From Macrotrachela quadricornifera (lineage: Eukaryota > Rotifera > Eurotatoria > Philodinida > Philodinidae), in contig JAJEKB010021213.1 in NCBI GenBank assembly GCA_022393335.1, positions 34,450 to 98,449 of the forward strand: a stretch of DNA of 64,000 nt, given 5' to 3'. Shown here piece by piece: positions 13,057-24,938 of the stretch. The first letter of the stretch is position 1; each line of letters starts with the position of its first letter. The notes under the pieces were generated by a model, which was given only the letters and a program-made list of their open reading frames with translations, was not told the origin of the DNA and made no database searches. The position numbers and the translations under genes were made by a program.

Positions 13057-14682
13057 ATGGAATATCCAACAACACGTTTTTCTTTACCTTCATCATCATC
13101 ATCATCAATAAAAAAACCTATATTAAATTCTTCAAATTTTTCATCATTATCAATAAATTCAACAAATAATTCCTATATACCATATTATGATACATATCCA
13201 GAAAATACAACAATATCACTTGAACTTTTTCAATCATTATCTATTGAAAGACTTAAAATATTAAAAACAATTGAACAAATTCTTGCACGATTAAATACAA
13301 CATTATCAACAGCACCAACAAATAAAAAAGATGAAATTGAAAAATTATTAAGAAAAGAATTAAAAGATAAATTAAATTATTTAAAAGTAAGAATTTATTT
13401 CATTCGTAACGATAATTATTGTATTGTTGTTGTTGTTTAGTTTATAATATTTCCATCATTTACTGGTGCATCATCAATTGATTTACGAAATGATATAATA
13501 TCACATTATATACTTCGTTTAGCATTTTGTCCAAGTGAAGAAGAACGTCGTTGGTTTATAACTTATGAACTTGAATTATTTCGTTATCGTTTTCAAGTAT
13601 TAACAAAATCTGAACAATTAAATTATTTAAATGATTCATCAAGTAATATAAAACAATTTTATGAACTTGTTACTGATGAAGAAAAAAACCAATATAAAGA
13701 TTCATTAATATCATCAATAATGATAAAAGGTTTAACAAATTCAGCAACAATTGCAAAATCATTTGATTCAATGTCATATTTTCGTGTTCGATTTCAACAT
13801 GTACCTGATTTAATACGTAAACGTTTATGTTTTCTTGCTCATGGTTATGCTTATGTATCTGATAATGATATAATATCATTTGTTTTACAACATTTTCGTA
13901 TGAATATATCATATCAAATGACATGTTCATCAAAAAAATATGAATTCATTCAACAAATGGATACACGTATTGAATTAATATTAAAAATGTTAAGAAAAAA
14001 ACGTATACATGGTACAAATACAACAATAAATACATTTAATGAAAATGAACAAACTGAAATGATAACATTTGATATGTTAACTAATTTATCAAAACGTTCA
14101 TTTCCATTATGTATGCGTTATATACATGAACAAATGATTCAACAACATCATTTAAAACATTTAGGTCGTTTACAATATCGACTTTTTCTTAAAGGTATTG
14201 GTTTATCACTTGATGAATGTATGAAATTTTTTCGTCATGAATTTGTTACAAATGGTTCAATGAATCCTGCACAATTTGAACGTGAACATGTTTATAATAT
14301 TCGTCATGCATATGGTCAAGAAGGAAAACATACATCATATACACCATATAGTTGTATGAAAATAATTCAAGATCCTCCACCAGGTGTAAATGAATGTCAT
14401 GGTTGTCCATATAAACATTGGGATAGTCAAATACTTAAACAACGTTTAATAAATAATTATGATGTTAATGAAGAAACTGTTAATGATATTATTGATAAAA
14501 CAAAACAACATCATTATCAAATAGCTTGTCAAATTTTTTTTGAATATCAACATAAAGTTAAAAATTATGGTATTGGAATTAATCATCCAAATCAATATTT
14601 TAATGAAAGTCGAAAATTACTTACTGGTACAACTACAAATCAAAATGCAATGAATAATTCAATGACACAAAATTCTTTATAA
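13057..14682 (+). CDS. PRIM2: DNA primase large subunit (p58)
   Basis: Regulatory subunit of the DNA polymerase alpha-primase complex, which makes RNA primers in the nucleus. It has two exons: 13057-13386 and 13441-14682. The 523-residue product is close to the roughly 510 of animal PRIM2. The ATG at 13057 opens a low-complexity Ser-rich N-terminus that reads into the conserved fold. The C-terminal iron-sulphur domain is complete, with ligand cysteines at about residue 334 (FPLCMRY), 415 (YSCMKII), 432 (HGCPYKHW) and 473 (ACQIFFE), in the order and context of the eukaryotic family. The motif GLSLDECMKFFR, which packs near the cluster, is present. The end is a short Asn-rich tail. Confidence 0.96.
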
Positions 14683-15101
14683 AGATAATTTTGTCAGATA
14701 GATTCATTTATTTTCTTTTTCCTTTATTTTTTTGTTATTCTTACTATTTGTATAATTAGAAATAAAAAAACATTAGAGAATGGTGCTGTTTAAAATCGCA
14801 CGTTATATTAAATATTTCTGATGAATTTATATATTAGATAAGGCTAAGATAAATTTTCAATTAATTGAGCAACATTTTTGCAAATAGTAAGATGATATTT
14901 TATTAGGACAATAATTCTATGAAAACATTATTAAACACATTATTGAAATATAATACATAGAGCAAACAATCAGAAACTACATATTTTCTAAATTATATCA
15001 ACTCGATTCTTCAAATATTGTAAATAATGTTTTTTTTACAGATGGTATAAGCAAGAGATTGACGGAATGCTTTAATTAATATATACTTAGAGCAGTCCAA
15101 A
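14683..15101. other. Intergenic, no gene seen
   Basis: AT-rich 3' flank of PRIM2 with an aataaaaaaacatt stretch near 14761 that could serve as a polyadenylation signal. Nothing else was recognised. Confidence 0.5.
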
Positions 15102-15467
15102 TTATGCTATTTGATCACTATTCAACTAATATCATAATAATTAAATTTCAATAAAAACTATTTTTGTTGACCACTAGCTGGTAGCATTTAGATCATAATT
15201 ACGCCATAAGATGCAGCGTGAGAAGCTCTACAATTTATAAAGTATTGCTTATTTTATTATTGTTCTTTATAAATTGTAGAGCGTTTCACACTGCATCTTA
15301 TGGTATACTTTGTTTTTTTAATGAAACACGTTAAGTGATAATAAAATAAAATCCAAAAGTACCACATCCATTATGATCTAAATGCTACCAGCTAGTGGTA
15401 AACAAAAATAGTTCTTATCGAAATTTAATTATTATGATATTAGTTGAATACTGATCAAATAGTATAA
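15102..15467. mobile_element. 366 bp palindromic (foldback) element
   Basis: The outer arms, about 15102-15198 and 15371-15467, are nearly exact reverse complements. They include ccactagctggtagcattta with its partner, and aactaatatcataataatta with its partner. Inside them a second inverted pair (about 15203-15241 and 15265-15302) contains ataagatgcagcgtgagaag and its complement, the same motif that recurs inside the 2780-3929 element and at about 22367-22460. The right half has an extra segment of roughly 68 bases (15303-15370) missing from the left half. There is no ORF. It is likely a MITE-type derivative. Confidence 0.8.
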
Positions 15468-15921
15468 AAAGATTTCATAAAAAAAAGTATCTCCCTCATT
15501 ACTTTTGGAGTGTCCTAAGTATATTTTGTTCAAACTTTTTAAAAATATATTAAAAGACTTCTAATATACGAAGTGATAGTATCAATGATTTACTTATTAC
15601 TACCTACGTCGATCTAGATTAAGTCATGTCTCATATTTTTATAGATACAATTGTATGATCGATATTTTCCCCACATGATTATGGTATATACGGAGGTAGA
15701 ATCGATGAATACTTACATATTAACGTCATTTCGTGATATAATCAGTTTGTTTTTGTTGTTTTAATGAAATAAAAAGAAGGTTAATGAATGGGAATATATC
15801 CATAGTTATGCCTATATATTCATAATACTTTTCATTCGTTCTTTAAGTCAAAAACCGTAAGTTGGTTTTTAAAGAAAAATACTTTAATACTATTAGTTTA
15901 TTTATAGACACGGGAATTACG
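15468..15921. other. 5' flank of the phospholipase gene
   Basis: AT-rich spacer with no recognised gene. The open frame of the following gene extends upstream to a TTG at 15862, but the first ATG is at 15922. Confidence 0.5.
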
Positions 15922-17034
15922 ATGAAATACCAAGAATTGAATATCATTATTTTTTTCAAACTATCTCTTCTATTTGTGATACAGACAGCAAAAACTCAAG
16001 ATCCGTTCTATATTATTGCACATATGGTCAATAGTCGAGAAGCTATTGATTGGGCAGTATCACAAGGTGCAAATGCAATCGAAAATGATCTTCAATTCGA
16101 TAATAATGGAAATCCCACTAAGTTTGAGCATGGTGAACCATGTGATTGTTTATGTGCTATTCTCGATCATCACATTTGCACCGAAGTTTTTGATAAAAAC
16201 TGTAAAGGACCTAAAGCTAGTGATGATGCTGCAGGTCACATGCAACATATTGCACGATACAGCAGTATCGCTCTGTATTATGTTGATTCAAAAGTAAAAG
16301 CTGGATGGGGAGAACGACTTATTAAAGCTGGATCAGCTGTTGTTCCATTTATAGATACAAATCTTTTTGGTTATAACTATAAAGGATATGTTATTATTAA
16401 TTGTGCAAAATTCGATACTTATGATTATATTCTAGCAGCAGCTACAGCAGCCAACAAGTCAGTGAATAAACAACGTTATTTCTTTACGTTTGATGAAGAA
16501 GGTAATGATTATAAGGATGTTATAGGATTGCTCTCTCGTTTAACTAATAATCGAGTTTATGCAACTGGTGCTCTTTCTTGTTTACCATTTTTGTATAATT
16601 TTGATGTTCAAGCGGCTGTTGCTGGTAAACAAGCTGGTGAAAATAGTATGACTCTTGCATGGACCATTGATATAGATCTTATTATAAAGAAATATATTGA
16701 TTTTGGTTTTCAAGCAATAATAACAAATCGAGTAGCTGTAGTAAGACAAATAGCTAATTCAATGAATCTCAAAATAGCGACTACCTCGGACACTATACCT
16801 GTTTCGACTGTCAATTTATCGTCACCAAATAAATGTGAATGCAGTTATAATAAATTTGGTTGTTTCATCTCATCACCAGCACCAAGTGGAAAAGCTTGTA
16901 AATGTACATTAAAAATAATTTGGATTTGTGATGGTTCTCTTGTCTCTTGTAATGCTTCTAACCCAAAATGTACTAATCCTGATGGATCAAAGGAAGCTTG
17001 TCTACTTGAACAAGGTAATTGCAATGGATATTAA
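15922..17034 (+). CDS. Secreted GDPD-like phospholipase D / sphingomyelinase D family protein with Cys-rich tail
   Basis: Predicted secreted enzyme of the GDPD-like TIM-barrel family that includes arachnid and bacterial sphingomyelinase D. Members cleave the head group of sphingomyelin or lysophospholipids with magnesium. The single exon encodes 370 residues. The ATG at 15922 gives a typical signal peptide of about 26 residues; the upstream frame extension starts only at TTG. Active-site context is visible: His34 in AHMVNS, Glu54 and Asp56 in GANAIENDLQFD, then His70 in EHGEPCDC, with Cys74 and Cys76 nearby. A conserved ATG-SCLPF-like segment and an ITNR segment lie near the end of the barrel. 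After the barrel, a tail of about 65 residues holds some 12 cysteines and starts CECSYNKFGC. The lack of introns is unusual beside intron-rich neighbours. The substrate, and whether the protein is harmful or digestive, cannot be told from sequence. Confidence 0.85.
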   Translation: MKYQELNIIIFFKLSLLFVIQTAKTQDPFYIIAHMVNSREAIDWAVSQGANAIENDLQFDNNGNPTKFEHGEPCDCLCAILDHHICTEVFDKNCKGPKASDDAAGHMQHIARYSSIALYYVDSKVKAGWGERLIKAGSAVVPFIDTNLFGYNYKGYVIINCAKFDTYDYILAAATAANKSVNKQRYFFTFDEEGNDYKDVIGLLSRLTNNRVYATGALSCLPFLYNFDVQAAVAGKQAGENSMTLAWTIDIDLIIKKYIDFGFQAIITNRVAVVRQIANSMNLKIATTSDTIPVSTVNLSSPNKCECSYNKFGCFISSPAPSGKACKCTLKIIWICDGSLVSCNASNPKCTNPDGSKEACLLEQGNCNGY

Positions 17035-20000
17035 ACAAGATGATTTATATGGAAGCTAACTAAATATAAAATAAAACATTTGTCTATATTGTTTTTTTAT
17101 ATCATTCAATTTTTCATGTATCCAAAAATATATATTAAATAAACATTTGAGTTAGGAGAAATAAAACTGCTATTGACGATCAAATGAGCAATACATAAAT
17201 GTGAATGTAGTAATTTTTGAATACGGGATCACATGTTTTTCTTAGTACGAATGAACTGAAGAATTCATTCTCGCTCTTCATGAATTAAAAACCTAGATAG
17301 TTTGAAAATGATTAAATCGTCTTATTCGTATATCAATATGTCATCCATTTCTGGTTGTTCTTTATTATGTATTTATCGAATTTCATAAAATCATCCACTA
17401 TTTTATCACTTCGGAGCGATGATATTCGAAGAGTGATAAAAACCATGTTTTAAGTCAGTTGAAAATCAATTAATATGAATATCAAGTTCGATTTGAGATT
17501 TTAATCAAATGGCAGTTGTGTTCTTTTCTTTTGAAGAGATACTCATCAAATAATTAGTTTTGATAAAATTTTTGACTCATAAAAAATTGAGTTTGACTAT
17601 AAGAAATGCGAAAGTTAATATCATTCAATCTATGATCATATATTTAATCAAAGTAGCATTCATTCTAATCATAAACTGTATAAATTAATTCAGGAAGAAA
17701 TAATCAAAGACACATTGTCAATGTCTTTAGATCAGATGTCGAAATTTGTTGTCAATGGATTCTCAAAATTAAATCAGTCCTTTTTTCAAATACTAGTATA
17801 AACCTATTGAAAGGTGATTTAATCCATAATGTATAGAAGTATACATACAGTGACTAAATTGGTTGGTAGCGACTACTTTGTAATTTGCTAAATTTTGGAT
17901 CACTAGTTTCTGTCAATATTTAATCCTATGAATACCATTACTTTACCAAGGGACGAAGTGTTTTTTTAGGCTTTATATTTAATATGTCTAGGATATATAG
18001 CTAACATTTTCATCAAAAACTTTTAGTAAAAGCTTTAAAGTTATTTTTGGCCTATGTCTAGAAGTAATCTGATCATTTCCGTAGGAAGGTACGGATATGG
18101 ATCTTAATCGTATTCAGGTTACCGCAAATTAGCCTTTGAAATACTATCAAGAGTCAAACCTAACTTGGTTTCAATGTTCAAAGCCAAAATATTTTGGGTT
18201 TCACAAAAGGACACTATACACCATTGTTCTAGAGGTATGTCCCTAAAACTCGTCAAGCATACGGCTTAAGTGATTTCATTAGAATTATGATTATGATATG
18301 TGTGTGTTCATCGAAGTGTCTCATATGTCATAAAGGAAATCATATCTCGATATCCTTTTACGTTCGCAAGTTATTCAAGAATTAAGAAATTTGAAAAAAT
18401 CGTACATTTCAATGTACACTACCAGATTATCATCTGCAACGATCAGGTCAACAATACTGAAATATTCTACATTTGATATGCTCATTTATATCGATCATCA
18501 TGAGTATAAATTATAGAAAAGGTTTAGTGAAGCAAAATAAATGAACTAATTCTTTTTTCCTTTGATACGTTGAGTTTTTATTCTACGAATAAATGAAATC
18601 CAACGTATCAATCTGCTCTATAGTAAAAAGGCATGCCAATTATTCTTTATAGTTCTGCAACAATGAGTGAATCCAAATAAATGAAGTTATTTTTGTTATA
18701 TAGATGTAGCAATGTATTATCTTATTATAACGTAAAAAATGAGTGAAAATACTATGATCTTATTCATTGAAGAGACAATATCAATTGTCTTCGTAGCTGA
18801 TGTAAAAATGTTTATAGATCAATAAACTCTTTGTTGCAACAGTCATTAGGGTCGATCCTCATCACTATGATGGTTATTTTATATTATGTGGTTTTTATGC
18901 TTCTGTTTTATTTAAGATTTACCGTTATATGGTACTGATTCATTACCTATTGTATAAATTCATTCTATATTTCTCCTCACTTTGAAGTAGCACGCGTCTG
19001 AAAATACTTTAGATATAACTCAAAAATCAGTTTTAACATTGAGAATGCCCAATATTACTTCATTTGAACCTAATTAGTATTTTGGTATGTGATATAATGG
19101 ATTGTCACTACTTTGTTGTATTAACAGAATATTGTATAGATGATAAATAGATAAAAATTAGTCGCATCTTACTGTTAGTTCTATATATATTACAATTCTG
19201 TTTTACTCGAGATTTTCTTTTTTATAAATGAAAATCAAATATACTTTTCATGGTTATACAATTTTGTACCTTTATACCATAGGTTATTCACGATCTTTTT
19301 TTGTATGATATAAAGTGAGTGTCAATGGTCATCGTACATGATCTATACATAACAATAATAACATGATTAACAATCAGACATCTACAATGATCGATAACTA
19401 AGTTTATTTCTATTATCGTGAAATACTTTAACCTAATATAGAATGTTTTCTTGAATGCTCTCGAATTTCAATATTTTATTCTTTCATTTGCATTTGTAAT
19501 TTTGTGTATTATGTTCATACTTAATAAAATGTATTTTCTCTCTAGCTTTGTTTCAATCACTATTGTATTTATGTCTTCATTTTTTTGTCTTATTTAAAAT
19601 CGATGACTCCTAATATTTTGTTTTTCATTACATAATAAAAAATTGTAAAAACTTATAAATCTTAGTATTTACTTTCTAGCCATATGAACTGAGAGAAACA
19701 CATAAGAATGTGAACAAAATACTTTGGAGCACTTAACGATTTGTTCGAAAGAGTCCACAAAGCTCTAAGACAACGAAAGAATGTTGAATTGACAAACCAA
19801 TGCTTTATGGCGCCACGTAATACTACTACTACTACTAATTTTCTATAGGCTTGTCGCCCGTTGAAGTCAGGCGCCGCGATTATTATTAGGTTCAATATTT
19901 GCATTGTTTCGGTGATATATTGAATGCCAAATTTATTATGAATGAGAATATACTCAAACAAATTCATATTATAAGACTCAACTCTAAGTTCCGATTTTCA

Positions 20001-20241
20001 ATCTCTTTTCATGTTTTACATCTAATTAGAGAAAATCAAGTTCGATAAGCAATCAAATAATCAAATGGCAAGGTGGCGTGAAGATCATTGAATTGGTCGT
20101 ATATAGAATCTCTAGAATCTGATTCAAGAGTCAGATGGCGATGCCACTCAGCTAGCCTAGACAGAGAGATACAAGGATTCATTCAATCCAATTCATCAAA
20201 ATCTATCGATCTTTTTTTATGACAAGAGATTGTCAAAATAA
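17035..20241. other. Long gene-poor spacer
   Basis: About 3.2 kb with no supported gene. A 101-codon minus-strand ORF at 19662-19967 includes a short (act)n microsatellite read as poly-Val (around 19829-19840) and has no recognisable fold. No tRNA-like cloverleaf was recognised. Confidence 0.5.
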
Positions 20242-20242
20242 T

Positions 20243-20592
20243 TTACGTCGCTGAAGTTAGCAGCAGATTCGACTTTTTTTTAGAGAACATACACACATTA
20301 ATCTGTATCTAAGCAGCTCATTAGTATGTCCAATGTAACTCGATGAGCTCTATCCTACGGTATACTCTCCATCGGACACAGATATTTTCATAACTGACAC
20401 AGTAAAGGAAGTGAAGATGGGCAGCTTTTACTCGGATATAATACCAAAATTTCATTAAGAAAATACACTATTTTAAGATTATAGAGCTCGTCAAATTGTA
20501 TAAGACATACTGATGAACTGCTTAGGCACAACCAAGTGTGTCAATGTTCATTGAAAAAAAATCGAAGTTGCCGCTAACTTTACTACGTGATC
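20243..20592. mobile_element. About 350 bp foldback element
   Basis: The left arm at about 20243-20355 and right arm at about 20478-20592 are degenerate reverse complements of each other. Paired blocks include acgtcgctgaagttagcagc with gccgctaactttactacgt, and gcagctcattagtatgtcca with gacatactgatgaactgc; cgatgagctctat pairs with atagagctcgtc. The loop is about 120 bases. No coding sequence is present. Confidence 0.7.
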
Positions 20593-20965
20593 TAATATAA
20601 TTTGTGAAATTTATCCAGGAATTAGAATAAACATTTCAGAATTCTTGCAGAGTAGCTAAGCTAACTTATAGTTTCTAAGTAGTATAATTTATGAAAGCCT
20701 ATCGAATAAAAGACAAATGAATAAGAGATATTAACACAATTGTTGCACAAGAATCTTTCACTGATATAAAAGGATTAAGTTCATATATCACGCATGAGAT
20801 AATCCTAGTTCTAAGATTATTATTATCTTTATTTGAATCATTAAAAACGCTGTATTACAAAAATAAAACACAAGAAAAATCAGGTTAGTACAATTTTCAA
20901 TCTAAAGAATTTCTTCTCAATACTAGAGAACAATAAAATATGTGAGAAAAATGTCATAATTCTGT

Positions 20966-22094
20966 TTATAAATAAACTACAAGGAAGAAATTGAGTAATG
21001 CAATAATAAAAATACTATAAAGAGATCCTTTAATAATATTTCCATCTAAACCAATCGGAGGAAATGTCGTAGTTGTTGTGGTAAAGAAGAGTGATGGATC
21101 TGTAATCCAGCTAGCACCACTTACATGAGACTTTATCCAAGCTTCAAAAAAAACTACACGAGTATATACACCTGCAGAGTTTGGTCGACCACAACCAGTA
21201 CCGTAGCTGACTGCACCAACTAATATCCATTGTCTGTTTGGAGAGAATAGCATCAGCGGACCACCAGAATCACCCTGACATGTATCTATGAAGAGAGTGA
21301 TAATTAGATCAGTGAAGAAACGTGGAGAGAAAAACAATAATACACTAACCTTTTAAGCCATTAGATCCACTGGCACATAATGACGCAGGTGGATAGTTCC
21401 TATTTTGAATACAGGACGGTTCGTCGGCACCCACTATTTGTAAAGTGACTTGTTTTAAATTTTCTGGTGGGGGACCACCCTCCTGCAAGTAACCCCATCC
21501 GACGGCTACAACCTATTGATGACACTTAATTTTAAATGACTTTAAAAGAAAAAATACACTTACAGTGCTTCCAGGATATGGCCATTCAGTGCTTGTATCA
21601 TTATCGTCAGTACCTACATCCAAACCTTCAATAGATGGTAAACAAATTCGTTTCACTTTAGGATCACTCATATTGAGCGGTGAAGAAAGTTGAAGTAGAG
21701 CAATGTCATACGCCTGAACTGTAGAGCAATAATTTGGATGCATAATAATCTGTGATACACGTCGAATTTGAGTGGCAGTTTCTACCACGTTTGATCCAGC
21801 AAAAATAGTCAAGAATGATGAATCCATATCCTTCACACAATGCGCAGCTGTAAGAATCCATGAATTTGTTAAAATAGAACCACCACACATACTTGAAGAA
21901 TTTTCATTTTCAGTTATGTCTATAAAGACAGCCCAACTCCAAGTAGATGCAGGAGCATCTTCACCATTAACAATACGATTTACTACTGCAGAATTCATCG
22001 AACATCCACATGATGCATTTGGATCACATGTATAAGTTGTTTCATGACTTAATCTGATAACATTAAATAATATTATCATCCAAAGTCCGAGCAT
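20966..22094 (-). CDS. Trypsin-like serine protease, secreted or GPI-anchored (copy 2)
   Basis: S1-family endopeptidase with the same three-exon layout as the copies at 4971-6060 and 57936-59032. The exons are 22094-21564, 21512-21350 and 21285-20966, with introns of 51 and 64 nt. The ATG at 22094 gives an immediate signal peptide ([10 protein letters not shown]); the longer frame starts only at TTG. The propeptide has [10 protein letters not shown] and cleavage would follow VNR, giving IVNGE rather than IVGGE. Triad motifs are TAAHC, DIALL and GDSGGP, with DTCQGDS giving a trypsin-type Asp. An acidic insertion ([12 protein letters not shown]) precedes the first intron. A Thr run and a hydrophobic C-terminus ending in VVYL suggest GPI processing. 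The next segment (20593-20965) is spacer. Confidence 0.92.
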
Positions 22095-23920
22095 TTCAGT
22101 ATTTTTTTTATATTCGTTTTTTTCTTCCAATTGATTGGATATAAAAATCTTAAATAGAATATTTATTAATTATTTATATTATACATTAGCTAACAGCTGT
22201 AAAACCTACAAAGAAAAATTTATGCTAATCATATGCTTTATGTTTTGACAAAAAAAGCAAGTTTCTGTGCGACTAATGTCAGTAAGAATGAAAATTAATC
22301 GCACAGAATTTTTCGTTTTTTGAAAATAGAAAGTATACAGCTAAAATAAATTTTACTTTGCCAATTTATGGAACTTTTCAAGCTACATCTGGTGATGTAT
22401 TTTGTTTTTTTAATAAAATGTATTTCGAGATCAACACATGAAATACAAAATATGGCCATTTATTTTATACCAACGTATTTCTACAACATTCGCATCCAAT
22501 TGAATTAATGTTACCTGTATTTTTCACTCACTCTTTATACATACATTGCAATCAAACAAAACATTGAATTCAAAAATAAATTTTTGTCAATATATATGGA
22601 GTATTATTTCGTTTTTTCTCTTTGAATTTTAGAAAATTGATAGAAAAAGTACGAAGGAAAGTGAAAAAAAAAACAAATGTCGTTATTTAGAAAATATTTT
22701 TATTCATCTTTAATGTTTAACGAAGAAGAAAATGTACAAGATCAACATGCCCTAGAATAAATAGTTAATATTGCAATTTTCAATTATTCTAGACCAAAAA
22801 AAATAAATTTTTATTCATTCACCATGCTTAATGGAAGTGAAAGAGTAATGATTAATTACAAACATACGAAGTCAGCACAAAATTTTTATGATGTTAAATT
22901 GCTGGTATTAGCGAATGTATAAACGTCTTTGACAAAACATATTATCCATACATTTTGTCTAATAAAAGAAAGGTCATGTCATTCTAGTCCTATAATATTT
23001 TTCTTTGCACTTATAAATACCTTCGATAGAAATCTTATATATCAATCAGTTAAATACATTCTCAATGTAACTGATTTACAAACTTTATAAATCGATACAA
23101 AAATGATTCTATGAAATCTTTATGGGTCATCCAATATTTAATTACGAATATTAATCAACAATTCTTTTTTTGTTGTAGCAAATTGTTAATAATAGAATGA
23201 TTACACATTGACGATACTTAATGAATCATTCTGTAGAGTAAATAAAGTAAGGTATACTTCGTAAAATGTCAACATATTCTGTGTAGAACGAAAGAGAATA
23301 AATTCAATTTTGTTGACTATTGTTGAGCTTTAAGTATCTCTTAAAATCTTTCTCAAATATGATTAATATTATACCAATAAACGGAAAAACTAACTAAAAT
23401 TTTCTGTAGTATTAAAAAACAACTCATTGGCCTTTGAAAAGTTTAGAAGATCGAATCAACCTTCAGAGTGGTTGAGACTGATGGAAACATGAAAAAGCAC
23501 TGAGACATTCAAGGCACATCATCTAAATTAGGATAAAAATATAAACGTTAGCTTATATAAACCTTTGTAGGCTTAAGTAAAACTTGATAGATTCTGTTTA
23601 GAATTTATATAGATCTTCGATAGATCCTCTATTCATTATTTATAATTTCTGTAAATAAATTTATTCTATTAAGCATAGAAATTTTGAATTATTCTTTTAT
23701 TTATTTTCATCATAAACTTAAATATTTCTAATAAAGAAGGATATAATTTGTTGTCGTAGATCATCGATTTCTTTGCCACAATCTTTATGAAGAAAAAGTG
23801 TTGAATATCTATCAAATATGACATATGGCATCGTTGCCTTATTCAGAATATTGACACTATTTGATAATTTAAAGATGAATATGAGACTATATAAGTTTTA
23901 AAAAAAAAATAAAACTTTTA
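22095..23920. other. Intergenic with one copy of a dispersed repeat
   Basis: At about 22367-22460 lies a copy of the dispersed unit (aacttttcaagctacatct, then gatgtattttgttttttt and aataaaatg) also seen near 3236, 3438, 3637 and 15280. The rest is AT-rich spacer, with no gene supported. Confidence 0.55.
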
Positions 23921-24820
23921 TTAATTAAAATCTCGAAATTGTTTTCCATCCGATAATAAAAGTTGATTTAATAATTTTGAATATCTATTTGCAAAATTAT
24001 TATTATTATTAAATGTTTTGATTAAATCAAATTCTTTAATAAATAATTGTTTTATATCAAATAAAGAAAATTTTAATATTAAAAATATTAATGTTTGTCT
24101 ATAGATCCATAATGATTCTTTATCAAAATAAAATTTTAACATATTTTCATTAATATTTAATTCATATTCAATTAAATTTTTATCAAGAGATTTTTTTAAT
24201 AAAAGATAAATACGAAATGAAAATCCACTTGAATCTGATATATTTGTTTTTAACCATAAAATATTTCGATTTAATTCATCATTAATATTAATATTTAAAT
24301 ATTCTATAATCCATCTTCGATATAACCATGATGCATAATTAATAAAATGTTTTTCAGCTGTTCGATTACATATTTCTAATTCTTTATTAATAGAAATTTT
24401 ATTTAAATTTTCTTGTTTTAATAACCAACGTCTATATCGAAATAATTGTTCACTTTTAGGTTTTAAATTAAGAAGTATTTCAATAAATTCAAGTTCGTTT
24501 TCAATAAAAATTTCATTTGATAAAATTAAACGTCGACGTATATTCCAACATGTTAAACATTCACTTATATAACAAAGTAAAACACGTGTTAAAATATTTA
24601 ATTGAAAATTTTCTTGATAATTTGAAGAAAATATTAATGAATAACATAAATTAATAATAGATTTTATTTCATAAAAATTTAAACATAAATAAATATTATC
24701 TTCACAATAACAATAAACAATATATTCATTATTTGATGTTAATGGCATAAATTCAATTGATTTACATTGTTCAATTGATGATGAAAGTAATGTAATAAGT
24801 GACCAATCTGTTACAGACAT
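23921..24820 (-). CDS. PTAR1: Protein prenyltransferase alpha-subunit repeat protein (PTAR1-like)
   Basis: Alpha-type subunit that, in mammals, pairs with the RabGGTase beta subunit to form geranylgeranyltransferase type III, which acts on proteins such as Ykt6. The single exon of 299 residues starts at ATG 24820 and ends 118 bp before the convergently oriented end of nothing else; its upstream neighbour on the same strand is the RING gene. PPTA-type helical repeats are seen as FRYRRWLL, WLYRRWII and LWIYRQTL, and an NIRRRLIL segment in the first half. It is shorter than vertebrate PTAR1 (about 400), mostly through a shorter C-terminus. A plain farnesyl or Rab alpha subunit is less likely because the repeats are few and degenerate. 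Confidence 0.8.
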   Translation of the reverse strand: MSVTDWSLITLLSSSIEQCKSIEFMPLTSNNEYIVYCYCEDNIYLCLNFYEIKSIINLCYSLIFSSNYQENFQLNILTRVLLCYISECLTCWNIRRRLILSNEIFIENELEFIEILLNLKPKSEQLFRYRRWLLKQENLNKISINKELEICNRTAEKHFINYASWLYRRWIIEYLNININDELNRNILWLKTNISDSSGFSFRIYLLLKKSLDKNLIEYELNINENMLKFYFDKESLWIYRQTLIFLILKFSLFDIKQLFIKEFDLIKTFNNNNNFANRYSKLLNQLLLSDGKQFRDFN

Positions 24821-24938
24821 TTATATTTATCTTAAAAATATTATTTTATTTAAATTAAAAAAAAAACAAACAAACATTCATCACAAATTTTTATTTTATT
24901 TTTATAGCAAAAAAAAACAAAAATAAATAAATATTCAA

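Noticed and set aside
13670..13933. Minus-strand ORF in PRIM2
   Set aside because: It is a shadow of the conserved primase exon on the plus strand.
19662..19967. 101-codon minus-strand ORF
   Set aside because: A poly-Val stretch comes from an (act)n microsatellite; no fold or family is visible and the surroundings are gene-free.
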